DNA from: Actinomycetales bacterium
Lineage (GTDB): Bacteria; Actinomycetota; Actinomycetes; S36-B12
DNA: 64,000 nucleotides
Direction: 5' to 3'
Assembly (NCBI GenBank): GCA_018970765.1
Contig: JAGWVT010000004.1
Coordinates: forward strand, 1-64,000
Shown here piece by piece: positions 27,151 to 37,170 of this stretch (positions within the stretch are counted from its first letter, which is position 1; every line of letters begins with the position of its first letter). The notes beneath the pieces were generated by a model. The model did no database searches. It was not told the DNA's origin and worked only from the letters and a program-made list of their open reading frames with translations. A program made the position numbers and the translations under genes.

Positions 27151-29988
27151 TCATGGGAGAGGCCGCTGCAGGGCCGCGAGCGCAGTCCTGGCAATAGTGG
27201 CGTCGATTGGCCCGGCGAGCATGGCAAGTGACCTGCGCCCTGCGCGCAATTCGTCGGCCCACGCAGCGCTGCGTGCTGGAAGCCACTGACGCACCAGCTC
27301 GACGAGTGCTTCAGGCGACCGGGCAATAGGAGCGGCTTGCGCGAGGTCCCAGGCATAGCCGGGTGTGCGACTCAAGGGTTCGATGCCTGCAGGCAGGTCG
27401 GCCGGATCCACGACTACTAGCGGTCGGTCGGCAACCGCGGCGTCGACGATCCAGTTCGAGGCATCTGTGATGAACAGGTCGCAGCCGGCAATCAGGCCTG
27501 CAACATCGTCGTAGGCACCGAGGTCCAGTGCGGTGTGGCGCAATGCTGGCGGCACCCGTACCGGCCGGCCGTCGGTGCGTCGAATGAGCACGCTGGCCTC
27601 ACCCGCCACCGCCTCGGCAAGCAGTTCCACTCCGATGCCGCCGTCCGGTAAGTCGGGGTGACTTGGAACCACGAGGATGACTGGACGTCCGTCAGGAATC
27701 ACAAATTCGGGTGGTAGCCCGGTGCCTGTTCGCGCGGCAACCTGCTGGGCGAACGGCGAACCTGGGCCAACGCGAGAGCCGGTGAAGTTCAGCGCATCCG
27801 CCAGGTCATGTTCGGCCTGCCCGGATGGCACCAGCAGTGCATCCCATCGACGCACCGAGGCTGGGGCCGGGTCACGTACCGCCTTCGGTGCGCAGACCCA
27901 GGACGGATCATCGCGACCGACGCGCAGCACGGGTGCACCCGTCCACGCTTGCAGGTAGCGCTGACCGCGACCCTTGCGCACACTCAGTGCGATCCCGTGA
28001 TCATCAACCCACCAGCGGGATCGCGCCATCACCCAGTGGTAGGCCAAGGAACGTCGGTCCACGAGTTTCGCCCAGGCCGGGAAGCGCTCCGGCTCACCAC
28101 TATGGATCCAAACTTGACGCAGACTTGGTTCCTGCTGGTGCCAGGCCTCACTGAGCGCCCGGGGTTGTCCGACGAATCGACGACCGTCGCCGGCCGCGAG
28201 CACCACAGTTCCAGCGGTGGGCAGCAATGCGCCCACACGCTGCAGGGCCCACTTCGTGGCCCCCCGGAGCACACCGGGTCCAAGGCGCAGACGTAACCAG
28301 AGTGCGCCGAGCCTTGCCTTCCGCTGACGGATCGCCTGCCAGGTGATTGTGCCTGCGCCTCCCGGCGAAACTCGGATCGCATCAGGGGGCTCCGGCGGCA
28401 ACTGCGGCCAGCGATTGCGTGGAATCACGAATTGAGGTGTCAGCAGGATCGGTGCATGCACTGGTTCGGCAATCTCATACTCCGCAGCGCCCGAAGATTC
28501 CGGCGGTCGAAAGCGCAGCGAGAGAGCGATCGACCCAGTCGCACTCAGCGGCAGCACGGTCCCATCGGTTGCCGCCACAGGTGCACGCCCATGCCAGCGG
28601 TAGGCAGGACCATCCGCAGTCACTGGAGCGTCTACACCTGCTACCCGTTCCCAGGTCAGCGGCACCTGCAGCATGGCGCGATTGGCTGGGCCAAGGAACA
28701 CCAAACGTGCCGAGACCACGCGGTCCAGGTCAGCAAAGGCGTCGACCGTGCCGCCGGTGATCTGCAGGTTGACACCGTCGAAAGCCAACGCACTGACCAA
28801 GTGGCACCAGGGTCGCTGGATCGGGGCGATCGCCGCGACATTGAGCTCCGACGCATCGAGCCACCATCGCGCCGGGAAGCCGCCGAACATCGGGCCCTCG
28901 GCGAGGTGCTCGCAGGCCCACACATCACCCTGATCATCCGTTCGGATTGGCCCATCAATGGCACCAGACCAAGCGAGGTACCGCATGGCACTTCGCACAC
29001 CCTCGAGATCGCCGAGCAGGAGGTGGTAGACGGCAATACGCAATGGGGCCTGCACGTCTTCGACACTTGTTAGATCCATGTCGCTGACGTAGTCGGCCAA
29101 CTCGCGCATGATCGCCCGGGACTGCAACTCGTCTGCTTCGATCAACGACGCCAGGTGTAGTGACAGGTCGTGGCGAAGGAACTTCGCGTCCTTCACTCGA
29201 CGTAAGTCGGGTCGGTCCAGTGAGCGAAGGCGGGCATCGATGAGTCGATTCACCGCGATGCGGTTGGCAGCATTGCGAGCTTCGGTTCGACGCTGGGTGA
29301 TGGATGGCGCATCGCTGAGGCGTTCCACGTACCAGCGATACACACTCTGCTCAAGCACGACGATGCGCTGCGCGAGCGCATAGGCCTCCATGGTGAAGAG
29401 TTGGTCTTCGTAGAGCACGCCTTCCGGAAAGCGCAGCCCGTGGCGCTGAAGGAATTCCCGGCGGTAGATCTTGTTGACGCTGATTGTGTCGGCGATGAGT
29501 TCCGGACGTTCCATGATCGTGTCGAGAACCGCAGGCTCATGAAGGTCGGCATGCCACCTGCGCACCTTGCCGGTTCGCACGTCGACTCGGTCTGCAACAC
29601 CGCAGCCAAGGTCAGCGTCCGCCTCCTCCACCGCCCAGAGCAGGTTCTTGGCAGCATGCCGTTCAAAGACATCATCGGAGTCGCAGAACATCACCCAGGT
29701 ACCGCGAGCCTCTTCGATTCCACGGTTGCGCGGCGCACTGCACCCACCTGAGTTCTCCTGCAGGCATACGTACCTGATGCGGGAGTCCTTGGCCATTGCA
29801 GCGGCAACGACCGATGCAGTGTCATCCGTCGAGGCGTCGTCCACGACGATAATCTCGAGATTCCGCAATGTCTGAGCCGCCAAAGAACGCAGGGCGCGCG
29901 GCAGGCGCTTGGCGTCGTTGTAAGAGATCAGCACAACCGAAACGTCGGGGTGCTGGTCCTGCTCGCTTTGGCTCGCCGCACCGACCAT
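27151..29988 (-). CDS. Bidomain protein: GT2 glycosyltransferase fused to a degenerate CDP-glycerol glycerophosphotransferase-like domain
   Basis: 945 aa; N-term DVSVVLISYNDAKRLPRALRSLAAQTLRNLEIIVVDDASTDDT; C-term YLQAWTGAPVLRVGRD...GLIAGCDLFITDASNWIVDAAVADRPLVVVDP. Confidence 0.82.
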   Translation of the reverse strand: MVGAASQSEQDQHPDVSVVLISYNDAKRLPRALRSLAAQTLRNLEIIVVDDASTDDTASVVAAAMAKDSRIRYVCLQENSGGCSAPRNRGIEEARGTWVMFCDSDDVFERHAAKNLLWAVEEADADLGCGVADRVDVRTGKVRRWHADLHEPAVLDTIMERPELIADTISVNKIYRREFLQRHGLRFPEGVLYEDQLFTMEAYALAQRIVVLEQSVYRWYVERLSDAPSITQRRTEARNAANRIAVNRLIDARLRSLDRPDLRRVKDAKFLRHDLSLHLASLIEADELQSRAIMRELADYVSDMDLTSVEDVQAPLRIAVYHLLLGDLEGVRSAMRYLAWSGAIDGPIRTDDQGDVWACEHLAEGPMFGGFPARWWLDASELNVAAIAPIQRPWCHLVSALAFDGVNLQITGGTVDAFADLDRVVSARLVFLGPANRAMLQVPLTWERVAGVDAPVTADGPAYRWHGRAPVAATDGTVLPLSATGSIALSLRFRPPESSGAAEYEIAEPVHAPILLTPQFVIPRNRWPQLPPEPPDAIRVSPGGAGTITWQAIRQRKARLGALWLRLRLGPGVLRGATKWALQRVGALLPTAGTVVLAAGDGRRFVGQPRALSEAWHQQEPSLRQVWIHSGEPERFPAWAKLVDRRSLAYHWVMARSRWWVDDHGIALSVRKGRGQRYLQAWTGAPVLRVGRDDPSWVCAPKAVRDPAPASVRRWDALLVPSGQAEHDLADALNFTGSRVGPGSPFAQQVAARTGTGLPPEFVIPDGRPVILVVPSHPDLPDGGIGVELLAEAVAGEASVLIRRTDGRPVRVPPALRHTALDLGAYDDVAGLIAGCDLFITDASNWIVDAAVADRPLVVVDPADLPAGIEPLSRTPGYAWDLAQAAPIARSPEALVELVRQWLPARSAAWADELRAGRRSLAMLAGPIDATIARTALAALQRPLP

Positions 29989-30000
29989 GGCCCCATCCTG

Positions 30001-30030
30001 CCGGGCCCGGACTTGCCGGGCCCGGACTTG
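30001..30030. repeat. Tandem duplication of a 15-bp unit (CCGGGCCCGGACTTG x2)
   Basis: Exact direct repeat read at 30001-30015 and 30016-30030, each containing the 10-bp palindrome CCGGGCCCGG; in the leader just upstream of the gene starting at 29988. Confidence 0.9.
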
Positions 30031-30034
30031 CGGC

Positions 30035-30991
30035 CTAAAGCTCCCGCACCACGTCGATCAGGACGTCGACCCGGGCCAGGAAGCTGTGGTCGGCGGCTAT
30101 GCGGGCCGCCAACGCCAATCGGTCCGCTCGTTCGGGGAAGTGGCCACGGAAGTCACCACTTACTAGGGGTCGCAGGTCATTGACTGGATTGTCACTGCTG
30201 TAGGTGCGCACGCCGGTTCCGAAGACCTCCGCGAGACCAACGGCTTGGTCGGAGACCACCCGCGCACCACAGGCGACGGCATCGAAAAGGCGATTCGACA
30301 GGAACCCTTGGGCCGCCATATCCGGCCAGTGATCGTTGAGGACCACACCGGCAGCGGCGTAGGCAGCGGGCAGGTCCGGATTGGGCAGGAACTGTCCTTG
30401 GTAGCACTGCTGGGGGATGAGGTCCTGCCAGCCAACGCCGAACACGCTCAAGGAAGCACCGCAGGAAATCGCATCGCGCACGATGGGTCGAAACTGTCCG
30501 CGAGTCGATCCGACGAACAGCACCGAGGCACCGGTGTCCGGGGCGGCCGCATCTGGTCGGAAGCGGTGCGGATTCGTGGCCTGCAGTAGCGGCATTACCG
30601 GTCGACCGAGTGAGGCCGCTCGGGACCAGTGCGCGCTGGCGGCAAAGACTGCGTCGTAGGGCTCGACCTCCGCCTCCTGCACGTCATCCGGGTGGGAGAT
30701 GACCCACAGCAGCCACTTGGTCCGCGCACCTGGCGTCGTACGTGGGACAACAGCTTTGAGTCCGCGCAGGACCAGCACCACATCATCCTGATCGCGTGCC
30801 GGACTGGTTGCCGCCGCGTGATGCACCAGGCGCGCCTGCTGTCCACGTTCCTGCAGCGCGGCGACCAGATCGCGACCGAACCAGGTGTCACCCCATTGCT
30901 CACCCGCCGCACCCTTGGGTGAACTCACCACCACCGACCAGCGCAAACTCCGACTACCGCGACGACGCAGCTGCGCTACCCAACGGCTCAA
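30035..30991 (-). CDS. CgeB-like glycosyltransferase (GT-B)
   Basis: LWVISHPDDVQEAEVEPYDAVFAASAHWSRAASLGRPVMPLLQATNPHRF...GVVLNDHWPDMAAQGFLSNRLFDAVACGARVVSD. Confidence 0.8.
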   Translation of the reverse strand: MSRWVAQLRRRGSRSLRWSVVVSSPKGAAGEQWGDTWFGRDLVAALQERGQQARLVHHAAATSPARDQDDVVLVLRGLKAVVPRTTPGARTKWLLWVISHPDDVQEAEVEPYDAVFAASAHWSRAASLGRPVMPLLQATNPHRFRPDAAAPDTGASVLFVGSTRGQFRPIVRDAISCGASLSVFGVGWQDLIPQQCYQGQFLPNPDLPAAYAAAGVVLNDHWPDMAAQGFLSNRLFDAVACGARVVSDQAVGLAEVFGTGVRTYSSDNPVNDLRPLVSGDFRGHFPERADRLALAARIAADHSFLARVDVLIDVVREL

Positions 30992-32010
30992 CGCGGTCCT
31001 CGCAGAAAACCCAACCCCCAGGGGATGTGCATCGCTGGGAACACCAGGGGAAGCCAGGCGGCCTGGAGCACACGAGCACGCGGTGCCTTACCGGCAGCAA
31101 CAACACTGGCCAGGAGGTCGCCAACCAGATACGCGGCGGCCGGCAATAGTCCCAGCCAGGCCCAACGCGACCCGAGCAGCCAGGCGATGCCGGTCGTCAG
31201 CAGTCCGAGCGTCATCACCACCACAGCAATCGGCGCAGCCAGATAGCGAAGCGACAGCGTCGATGGATGGCGGTTGGCCACCTCACGCCGCCAGCGGCCG
31301 TAGTCGTGGTACTGCCGCGCAAGTGCCCGAAGCGAACCGCGCGGCCGGTAGGTCACCTGCAGTTCTGGGGTGAACCACACGACGCCACCGCTGGCCCGGA
31401 TGCGCAGGTTCAGTTCCCAATCCTGCGCCCGTACCATGCGCTCGTCGAATCCCCCGACGCGATCCAGCGCCGCACGTTGAAAGCAACCCAGGTACACGGT
31501 GAGCGCTGGTCCGGCCTGGCCACCGACATGGAAGGCGGCACCGCCGACGCCGAATCGCGAGGTCATGGCACGTGCGACCGCGCACTCGAAATTCGTGGTG
31601 CCCTCTGCAGCCATGATGCCGCCCACGTTGTCGGCGCCTGTTTGGTGCAGGATCCGCACGGCCGTGCCTACGTAGTCACGAGGGATCATCGCGTGACCAT
31701 CCACACGCACCACGACTTCTCCAGAGCTGACCGATATCGCGGCGTTGAGCCCGGCCGGGGTAGCTCCAGTCGGGTTGTTGACCACCCGCACTCGGGTATC
31801 ACGTTCCGCCAACGTCGCCGCAACCTGTGCGGTGCGGTCAGTGGACGGGCCCACGGCAATGACGACTTCCAACGCTCCGGGGTAGTCCTGGTCGAGGATC
31901 TGCGCCACGGCGGCCGGTAGGTGACGTTCTTCATTGATCACCGGCATGACAACAGAAACCTTGGGCAGCGACAAGTCGGCTGTCGAGCTGGTTGGTTTCT
32001 TGCTACTCAT
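30988..32010 (-). CDS. Glycosyltransferase family 2 (ExoA-like)
   Basis: KVSVVMPVINEERHLPAAVAQILDQDYPGALEVVIAVGPSTDRT...RAQDWELNLRIRASGG, C-terminal TM segments. Confidence 0.88.
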   Translation of the reverse strand: MSSKKPTSSTADLSLPKVSVVMPVINEERHLPAAVAQILDQDYPGALEVVIAVGPSTDRTAQVAATLAERDTRVRVVNNPTGATPAGLNAAISVSSGEVVVRVDGHAMIPRDYVGTAVRILHQTGADNVGGIMAAEGTTNFECAVARAMTSRFGVGGAAFHVGGQAGPALTVYLGCFQRAALDRVGGFDERMVRAQDWELNLRIRASGGVVWFTPELQVTYRPRGSLRALARQYHDYGRWRREVANRHPSTLSLRYLAAPIAVVVMTLGLLTTGIAWLLGSRWAWLGLLPAAAYLVGDLLASVVAAGKAPRARVLQAAWLPLVFPAMHIPWGLGFLRGPR

Positions 32011-32022
32011 CGCGTGTGCTAC

Positions 32023-33585
32023 TCATCGCGTGCCGAACGCTGGATGCCGAAGTAAGCCCGGCCAACTCGCCGCGACCTTCTTCTCGAAGTGCGCGTCAGC
32101 GACTCGCGCCGTGTGTTCGCCGCCCATCCGGGAGTAGAGGTACCCCAGACCGTGAGTGCGATAGACAAGCCCCCCGGACTGGCGCACCTGTTCCAGCAGC
32201 GCGCGATCAATAGACCGCGGTACCGGACGCCAGCCGCCGACCTGTTGCAGATCCGCGGCAGAGATGAGCATGGTGCCGCCGGCCACGAACAACGCGTACT
32301 TCTCGGCCGGGTACACCGGCCGCAGCACAGTGCGGTCCTGCAGCACTATCCAATCCAAAGCCTTGCCCACTATCTGGGCACCTGAGTAGGTGCGCGCTGT
32401 AACCAGATCCCAAATATGCGACGGGGCGTACCAGTCATCGTCATCTATTTTCGTGATGAGTTCGCCATCGGCTAGTTGACAGGCCCGCTGCATGGCAGCA
32501 CCAAAGACCAGTTCGGCGCCGACTTCCACCAAGCGGACCTGCGCACCCCCACGCCCCACGGCAGCCGTGAGTCGCCGCTGCTGGGGGCCGCTCAGCGAAA
32601 GCCCATGCAGGGCAACGACAACTTCCAGATTCGAATACTCCAGGTCACCGAGTTGGGCAGCAATGCGGTCCAGGTGATCTCGGCGATGCGTCAACATGAC
32701 CGCACTTACCGACGGCCACCGATCCAGCCAGGCCTGGGGTGAATGGGTGCGCAATGCGTTGCGTCGGTCTTGAACGGACTGCCACTGCAGTTCCAGACCA
32801 TCACTGGGAGCCTGCTGCGTCACGACGACGCCGCAGGCTGCCAACTGCTGACGAAGCGGCACTGGAACTGCGCTCGCACCAGTAGTCAGTGCATCGACAG
32901 TAAGCACATCGACATCAAGCAGTGCCCTGACATCACCGCTAGTCAATGGTGCCTGCAGACGTCGCCGACCTGTGGGCAGTGTGACGACGAGTGCGGACCC
33001 CGTCTGATCGAGCATCGCGGAGGCGATGACCGGGGGGCTCGTTCGCAGTGTTCGACCGATCGGCCGATGGACGGTCGGATCGACGAACCAGGTATCGGCC
33101 GTCACCTGGCGTTGCTGCGTCCCGTCCGACGCACTGGGTTCACCGGGAGGGGCAATGACCAGATCGGCGGAGCGCAGGTGCGGATCCGGGTCAGCAGCGT
33201 TCACCCAGGCCACGGATGCCAGCGGTGCCGCCCTAGCCGGCAACCCTGGAGCCAGGGTGACGCGCGCACCTAGACCGATTGGAGCCACGGGTTGCACCAC
33301 CGGAATCAGCGCCAGCAGCACAACACCCAGGTCCAGTGAGCGATCCAGGTCTACGACCACGCGAAGCCCATTGCCCGCGGGACGCACAACCAGGGCGCGA
33401 ACACCGGGCAACTGCGGCTGCCCGACCCAGCCGCGCACGACTACCGGCTCGGCTAGGTGCAAGCTGACCCCGCGAACCTGCTCAGTGCCAAGCGCCGCTA
33501 ACGCCAGCCGGGCGAGGTCGGCTCGAGTGCCGACGCGCAGGCGGCGTCGCCGTAGCCCACGCACCACCGCGGACACCAGCATCAC
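32023..33585 (-). CDS. Glycosyltransferase family 2-like protein
   Basis: 520 aa; WPSVSAVMLTHRRDHLDRIAAQLGDLEYSNLEVVVALHG...ELITKIDDDDWYAPSHI. Confidence 0.82.
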   Translation of the reverse strand: MMLVSAVVRGLRRRRLRVGTRADLARLALAALGTEQVRGVSLHLAEPVVVRGWVGQPQLPGVRALVVRPAGNGLRVVVDLDRSLDLGVVLLALIPVVQPVAPIGLGARVTLAPGLPARAAPLASVAWVNAADPDPHLRSADLVIAPPGEPSASDGTQQRQVTADTWFVDPTVHRPIGRTLRTSPPVIASAMLDQTGSALVVTLPTGRRRLQAPLTSGDVRALLDVDVLTVDALTTGASAVPVPLRQQLAACGVVVTQQAPSDGLELQWQSVQDRRNALRTHSPQAWLDRWPSVSAVMLTHRRDHLDRIAAQLGDLEYSNLEVVVALHGLSLSGPQQRRLTAAVGRGGAQVRLVEVGAELVFGAAMQRACQLADGELITKIDDDDWYAPSHIWDLVTARTYSGAQIVGKALDWIVLQDRTVLRPVYPAEKYALFVAGGTMLISAADLQQVGGWRPVPRSIDRALLEQVRQSGGLVYRTHGLGYLYSRMGGEHTARVADAHFEKKVAASWPGLLRHPAFGTR

Positions 33586-33640
33586 CCGTGCACCGTAGTC
33601 GTCGGAAAACCTGACCCGAGAACACCGTTACCCTTGCCCG

Positions 33641-34984
33641 GTGTCCGCTACCACTGCCACCGGCTCAGCACCACTTCGACTGTCGGTCATCGGGACCGGC
33701 TATCTGGGTGCCACCCATGCGGCCTGTATGGCCGAACTGGGCTTCGAGGTCATTGGCGTGGACGTGGACCAGGCCAAGGTGGACCGTCTGCAGTCCGGGC
33801 GGGTGCCCTTTTTCGAGCCGGAACTCGAGGAGGTCCTGCAACGCAATCTGCAGGCTGGCCGCCTGCGGTTCACCACCTCGTTCGCCGAAGCCGGTGCCGG
33901 CGCCGACGTGCACTTCATCTGCGTGGGAACCCCGCAGACTCCCGGCGCAAATGCCGCCGATCTGAGTCAGGTGCGCGGGTCGGTCGACGCACTGGCTCCC
34001 CACCTGCAACCTGGTGCCTTGGTTGTCGGCAAGTCCACCGTGCCGGTGGGTACCGCTGATGAACTGGCGAGTCGACTGGCAGCCGCAGCCGGGCCGGATG
34101 TCGAGGTTGCCTGGAATCCGGAGTTCCTGCGCGAGGGCTTCGCCGTTGCCGACACCCTGCGCCCGGATCGACTCGTGATCGGAGTACGCAGTGCGCGCGC
34201 CGAACAAATCCTGCGTGAGGTCTACCAGCCGCTGACCGATCAGGGCGTGCCGCTCCTCGTGATGGATTTTGCGACGGCTGAGCTGGTCAAGGTAGCGGCG
34301 AACTCATTCCTGGCGACGAAGATCTCCTTCATCAACGCCATGGCCGAGGTCTGCGAGGCGGCCGGTGCTGACGTCACCCTGCTGGCCCAAGCGATCGGAT
34401 ACGACCCGCGCATCGGATCCCGGTTCCTGGCAGCCGGGCTGGGCTTCGGGGGCGGCTGCCTGCCCAAGGACATCCGAGCTTTCATGGCTCGCGCCGGTGA
34501 ACTGGGCGCCGAGGAGGCCCTGACGTTCCTGCGTGAGGTGGACAGCATCAACCTGCGTCGGCGTGCCCACACGGTGGACCTCGCCAGGGCGGCACTGGGC
34601 GGATCGCTTGGCGGTCGCACCGTCACCGTGCTGGGTGCGGCATTCAAACCCGACAGTGACGACGTGCGGGACTCCCCGGCGCTCGACGTTGCCGCAACCC
34701 TGCACAACTCCGGTGCACGTGTTGTGGTGCACGATCCCAAGGCGCTGGAGAACGCGGCTCGGGTCTACCCAAATCTCATTTACCAACAGGATCTGATCGC
34801 CGCGTTATCGGACGCCGAACTTGTGCTGCACCTCACCGAATGGCGCGAGTACCGCGACCTGGACCCAGCAACCATCCCCGGCAGCGGCACACGACACTGC
34901 ATCGATGGCCGGAACACCTTGGATCCCCAGCGCTGGCGAGCAGCGGGATGGACCTACCGAGCACTCGGGCGCCCCCTTGCCTGA
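33641..34984 (+). CDS. ugd: UDP-glucose 6-dehydrogenase
   Basis: RLSVIGTGYLGATHAACMAELGFEVIGVDVDQAKVDRLQSGRVPFFEPELEEVL; catalytic GFGGGCLPKDIRAF. GTG start. Confidence 0.93.
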   Translation: MSATTATGSAPLRLSVIGTGYLGATHAACMAELGFEVIGVDVDQAKVDRLQSGRVPFFEPELEEVLQRNLQAGRLRFTTSFAEAGAGADVHFICVGTPQTPGANAADLSQVRGSVDALAPHLQPGALVVGKSTVPVGTADELASRLAAAAGPDVEVAWNPEFLREGFAVADTLRPDRLVIGVRSARAEQILREVYQPLTDQGVPLLVMDFATAELVKVAANSFLATKISFINAMAEVCEAAGADVTLLAQAIGYDPRIGSRFLAAGLGFGGGCLPKDIRAFMARAGELGAEEALTFLREVDSINLRRRAHTVDLARAALGGSLGGRTVTVLGAAFKPDSDDVRDSPALDVAATLHNSGARVVVHDPKALENAARVYPNLIYQQDLIAALSDAELVLHLTEWREYRDLDPATIPGSGTRHCIDGRNTLDPQRWRAAGWTYRALGRPLA

Positions 34985-35405
34985 TCGCAGTACCGACCTG
35001 TTCGGCGATGAAGCTCGCATCGACGACATCCTGCAGCGATCGCACCTGTGGTTCATCGTTGGCCTAAGCAACAATGCCGAGCGAGCCGCCTACCGCGTCG
35101 CGGCAGTGCTGGCCGGAATAGGCAAGCAGATCGTGCCGATCCATCCCTCGGCACCGACGGTGCACGGCAGCACTGGGTACGCCAGCGTCGCCGAGGCCAC
35201 CGAGGCGCTCGGCCCACCGGACGTCGTGGACGTCTTCGTTCGATCCGATCTAGCTGGCGCAGTCGCCGATCAAGCCATAGCGGCAGGTGCTGGTGCCGTG
35301 TGGTTCCAACTCGAGGTGATCGATGAGGATGCCGCTCGCCGCGTGCGTGCGGCCGGCATTGACATGGTGATGGACCGCTGCCCCGCGATCGAGCTACGTC
35401 GGTAA
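34977..35405 (+). CDS. CoA-binding (YccU-like) protein
   Basis: HLWFIVGLSNNAERAAYRVAAVLAGIGKQIVPIHPSAPTVHGSTGYASVAEATEALGPPDVVDVFVRSD. Likely TTG start at 34977 overlapping the ugd stop; track start 34821 is over-extended. Confidence 0.8.
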   Translation: MPDRSTDLFGDEARIDDILQRSHLWFIVGLSNNAERAAYRVAAVLAGIGKQIVPIHPSAPTVHGSTGYASVAEATEALGPPDVVDVFVRSDLAGAVADQAIAAGAGAVWFQLEVIDEDAARRVRAAGIDMVMDRCPAIELRR

Positions 35406-35415
35406 GGCCCGCTCC

Positions 35416-35931
35416 TCAGGCTCCGTTACTCAGCAGTCGCTCGCCCTTGGCTTTCGCCTCGGCGTTCAACCGTTGCTGAAATGCCAGCATGGCATCGCGA
35501 AGACTTTCATCGCCCGTGGCCAAGATCCGTACGGCAAGCAGACCCGCATTGCGCGCATTGCCGATCGCAACTGTGGCAACTGGCACACCGGCGGGCATCT
35601 GCACGATGGACAGCAAGCTGTCCATCCCGTCCAGCGTGCCCACGGCAACCGGAACACCGATAACCGGCAGCGGAGTCAACGAGGCCAACATGCCCGGCAG
35701 GTGAGCAGCACCGCCAGCGCCGGCGATGATCACCTGGAATCCCCGTTCGAGCGCACTGCTGCCGAACTGCACCATCTCGTGTGGCATGCGATGCGCGGAC
35801 AGCACTTGAACCTGGTAACCGACGTGGAACTCATCCAGCACCTGTGCGGCCGCCTGCATGGTGGGCCAATCAGAATCGGAACCCATACAAATTGCGACGC
35901 GACTGGTTTCCACTCGGCTCGGGTCCGTCAC
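35416..35931 (-). CDS. purE: 5-(carboxyamino)imidazole ribonucleotide mutase
   Basis: [42 protein letters not shown]...[28 protein letters not shown]. Confidence 0.95.
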   Translation of the reverse strand: MTDPSRVETSRVAICMGSDSDWPTMQAAAQVLDEFHVGYQVQVLSAHRMPHEMVQFGSSALERGFQVIIAGAGGAAHLPGMLASLTPLPVIGVPVAVGTLDGMDSLLSIVQMPAGVPVATVAIGNARNAGLLAVRILATGDESLRDAMLAFQQRLNAEAKAKGERLLSNGA

Positions 35932-37130
35932 TCGTCAATGATGCCGGATAGGTAGTGCGCAGCATGCTGGGCACGGGTTAGGAGTTCCTGCGGGTCGTTG
36001 CCGACCAACGTTACGTGCCCCAACTTGCGACCGGGTCGCACGCTCTTGCCGTAAAGGTGCACCTTGACCTGCGGGTCACGGGCCAGCACGTGGCGGTATC
36101 CGGAGTAGAGATCCCGGGCGTCGGTCCCGATGATGTTCACCATCACCGCTACTGGTGAACGCGGAGCAGGATCGCCCAGGGGCAGGTCAAGTACCGCACG
36201 AAGGTGATTCTCGAACTGACTGGTCACGGCCCCTTCGATGCTCCAGTGGCCGGAGTTATGTGGACGCATTGCCAGTTCGTTGACGGCGAGCTGATTGCCA
36301 GCTTGGAACAACTCGACTGCAAGCATGCCGACCACGTCGAGATCCCCAGCGATGCGAAGTGCGATCTGCTGCGCCTGCATAGCCAGCGACTCATCCAATT
36401 GGGGGGCCGGCGCGATAACCTCCGCGCACATGCCGTCAATCTGTCGCGTGCGCACCACCGGGTAAGCCACCGCCTGCCCGGATGGACTTCGGGCGACCTG
36501 CGCACAGAGCTCCTGCTCGAAGGGGACACACTCCTCCAGTAACCAGCAGGCTCCGTCAGGCAGTTCCTGCGTCAGCAAAGCACTCAGCGCATCGACATCC
36601 TCGATGCGCCAAACGCCGCGCCCGTCATAGCCGCCGCGCGAGGTCTTCACGATGATGGGCCAGCCGACTTGGGCAATGAACGAATCGGCCTGCGACGGAC
36701 CTTCCCGGGCTTGCGCACGATCCAGGACCGCCCAGCGCGGACACGGATGGCCAAGTTCGGTCAAACGCTGGCGCATCAAGGCCTTGTCCTGAGCCAAGGC
36801 CAGGGCAGCCGAGCCCGGTCTCACCTGAGCACCCGTGGCAGTTACGGCGGCTAGGCAGTCGGCGGGCACATGCTCATGGTCGAACGTCACCACGGCACAG
36901 CCGGCGCTGAATGCGCCCACGACTGCCGCATCCAGGTGGCTGCCAATCCAGGTGTCACGCACCACCTGAGCGGCGGGATCGTCAACGGAACTCGCCAGCA
37001 CGCGAAAGCCAACACCGAGTGCCTCAGCCGCCGCCGCAGTCATGCGCGCGAGCTGTCCGCCACCGATCATGCCCACGATGGGGGCACCGTCCGGTGGTGC
37101 GGCGGTTCGCGGCTCAGGTGTGATCAGCAT
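35928..37130 (-). CDS. purK: 5-(carboxyamino)imidazole ribonucleotide synthase
   Basis: [37 protein letters not shown]...[18 protein letters not shown]...[36 protein letters not shown]. Track start 37340 is over-extended. Confidence 0.94.
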   Translation of the reverse strand: MLITPEPRTAAPPDGAPIVGMIGGGQLARMTAAAAEALGVGFRVLASSVDDPAAQVVRDTWIGSHLDAAVVGAFSAGCAVVTFDHEHVPADCLAAVTATGAQVRPGSAALALAQDKALMRQRLTELGHPCPRWAVLDRAQAREGPSQADSFIAQVGWPIIVKTSRGGYDGRGVWRIEDVDALSALLTQELPDGACWLLEECVPFEQELCAQVARSPSGQAVAYPVVRTRQIDGMCAEVIAPAPQLDESLAMQAQQIALRIAGDLDVVGMLAVELFQAGNQLAVNELAMRPHNSGHWSIEGAVTSQFENHLRAVLDLPLGDPAPRSPVAVMVNIIGTDARDLYSGYRHVLARDPQVKVHLYGKSVRPGRKLGHVTLVGNDPQELLTRAQHAAHYLSGIIDE

Positions 37131-37170
37131 GCCGGTCCGAAGACCCGTGTGCAGGCCCGAGAGCGCGAAC

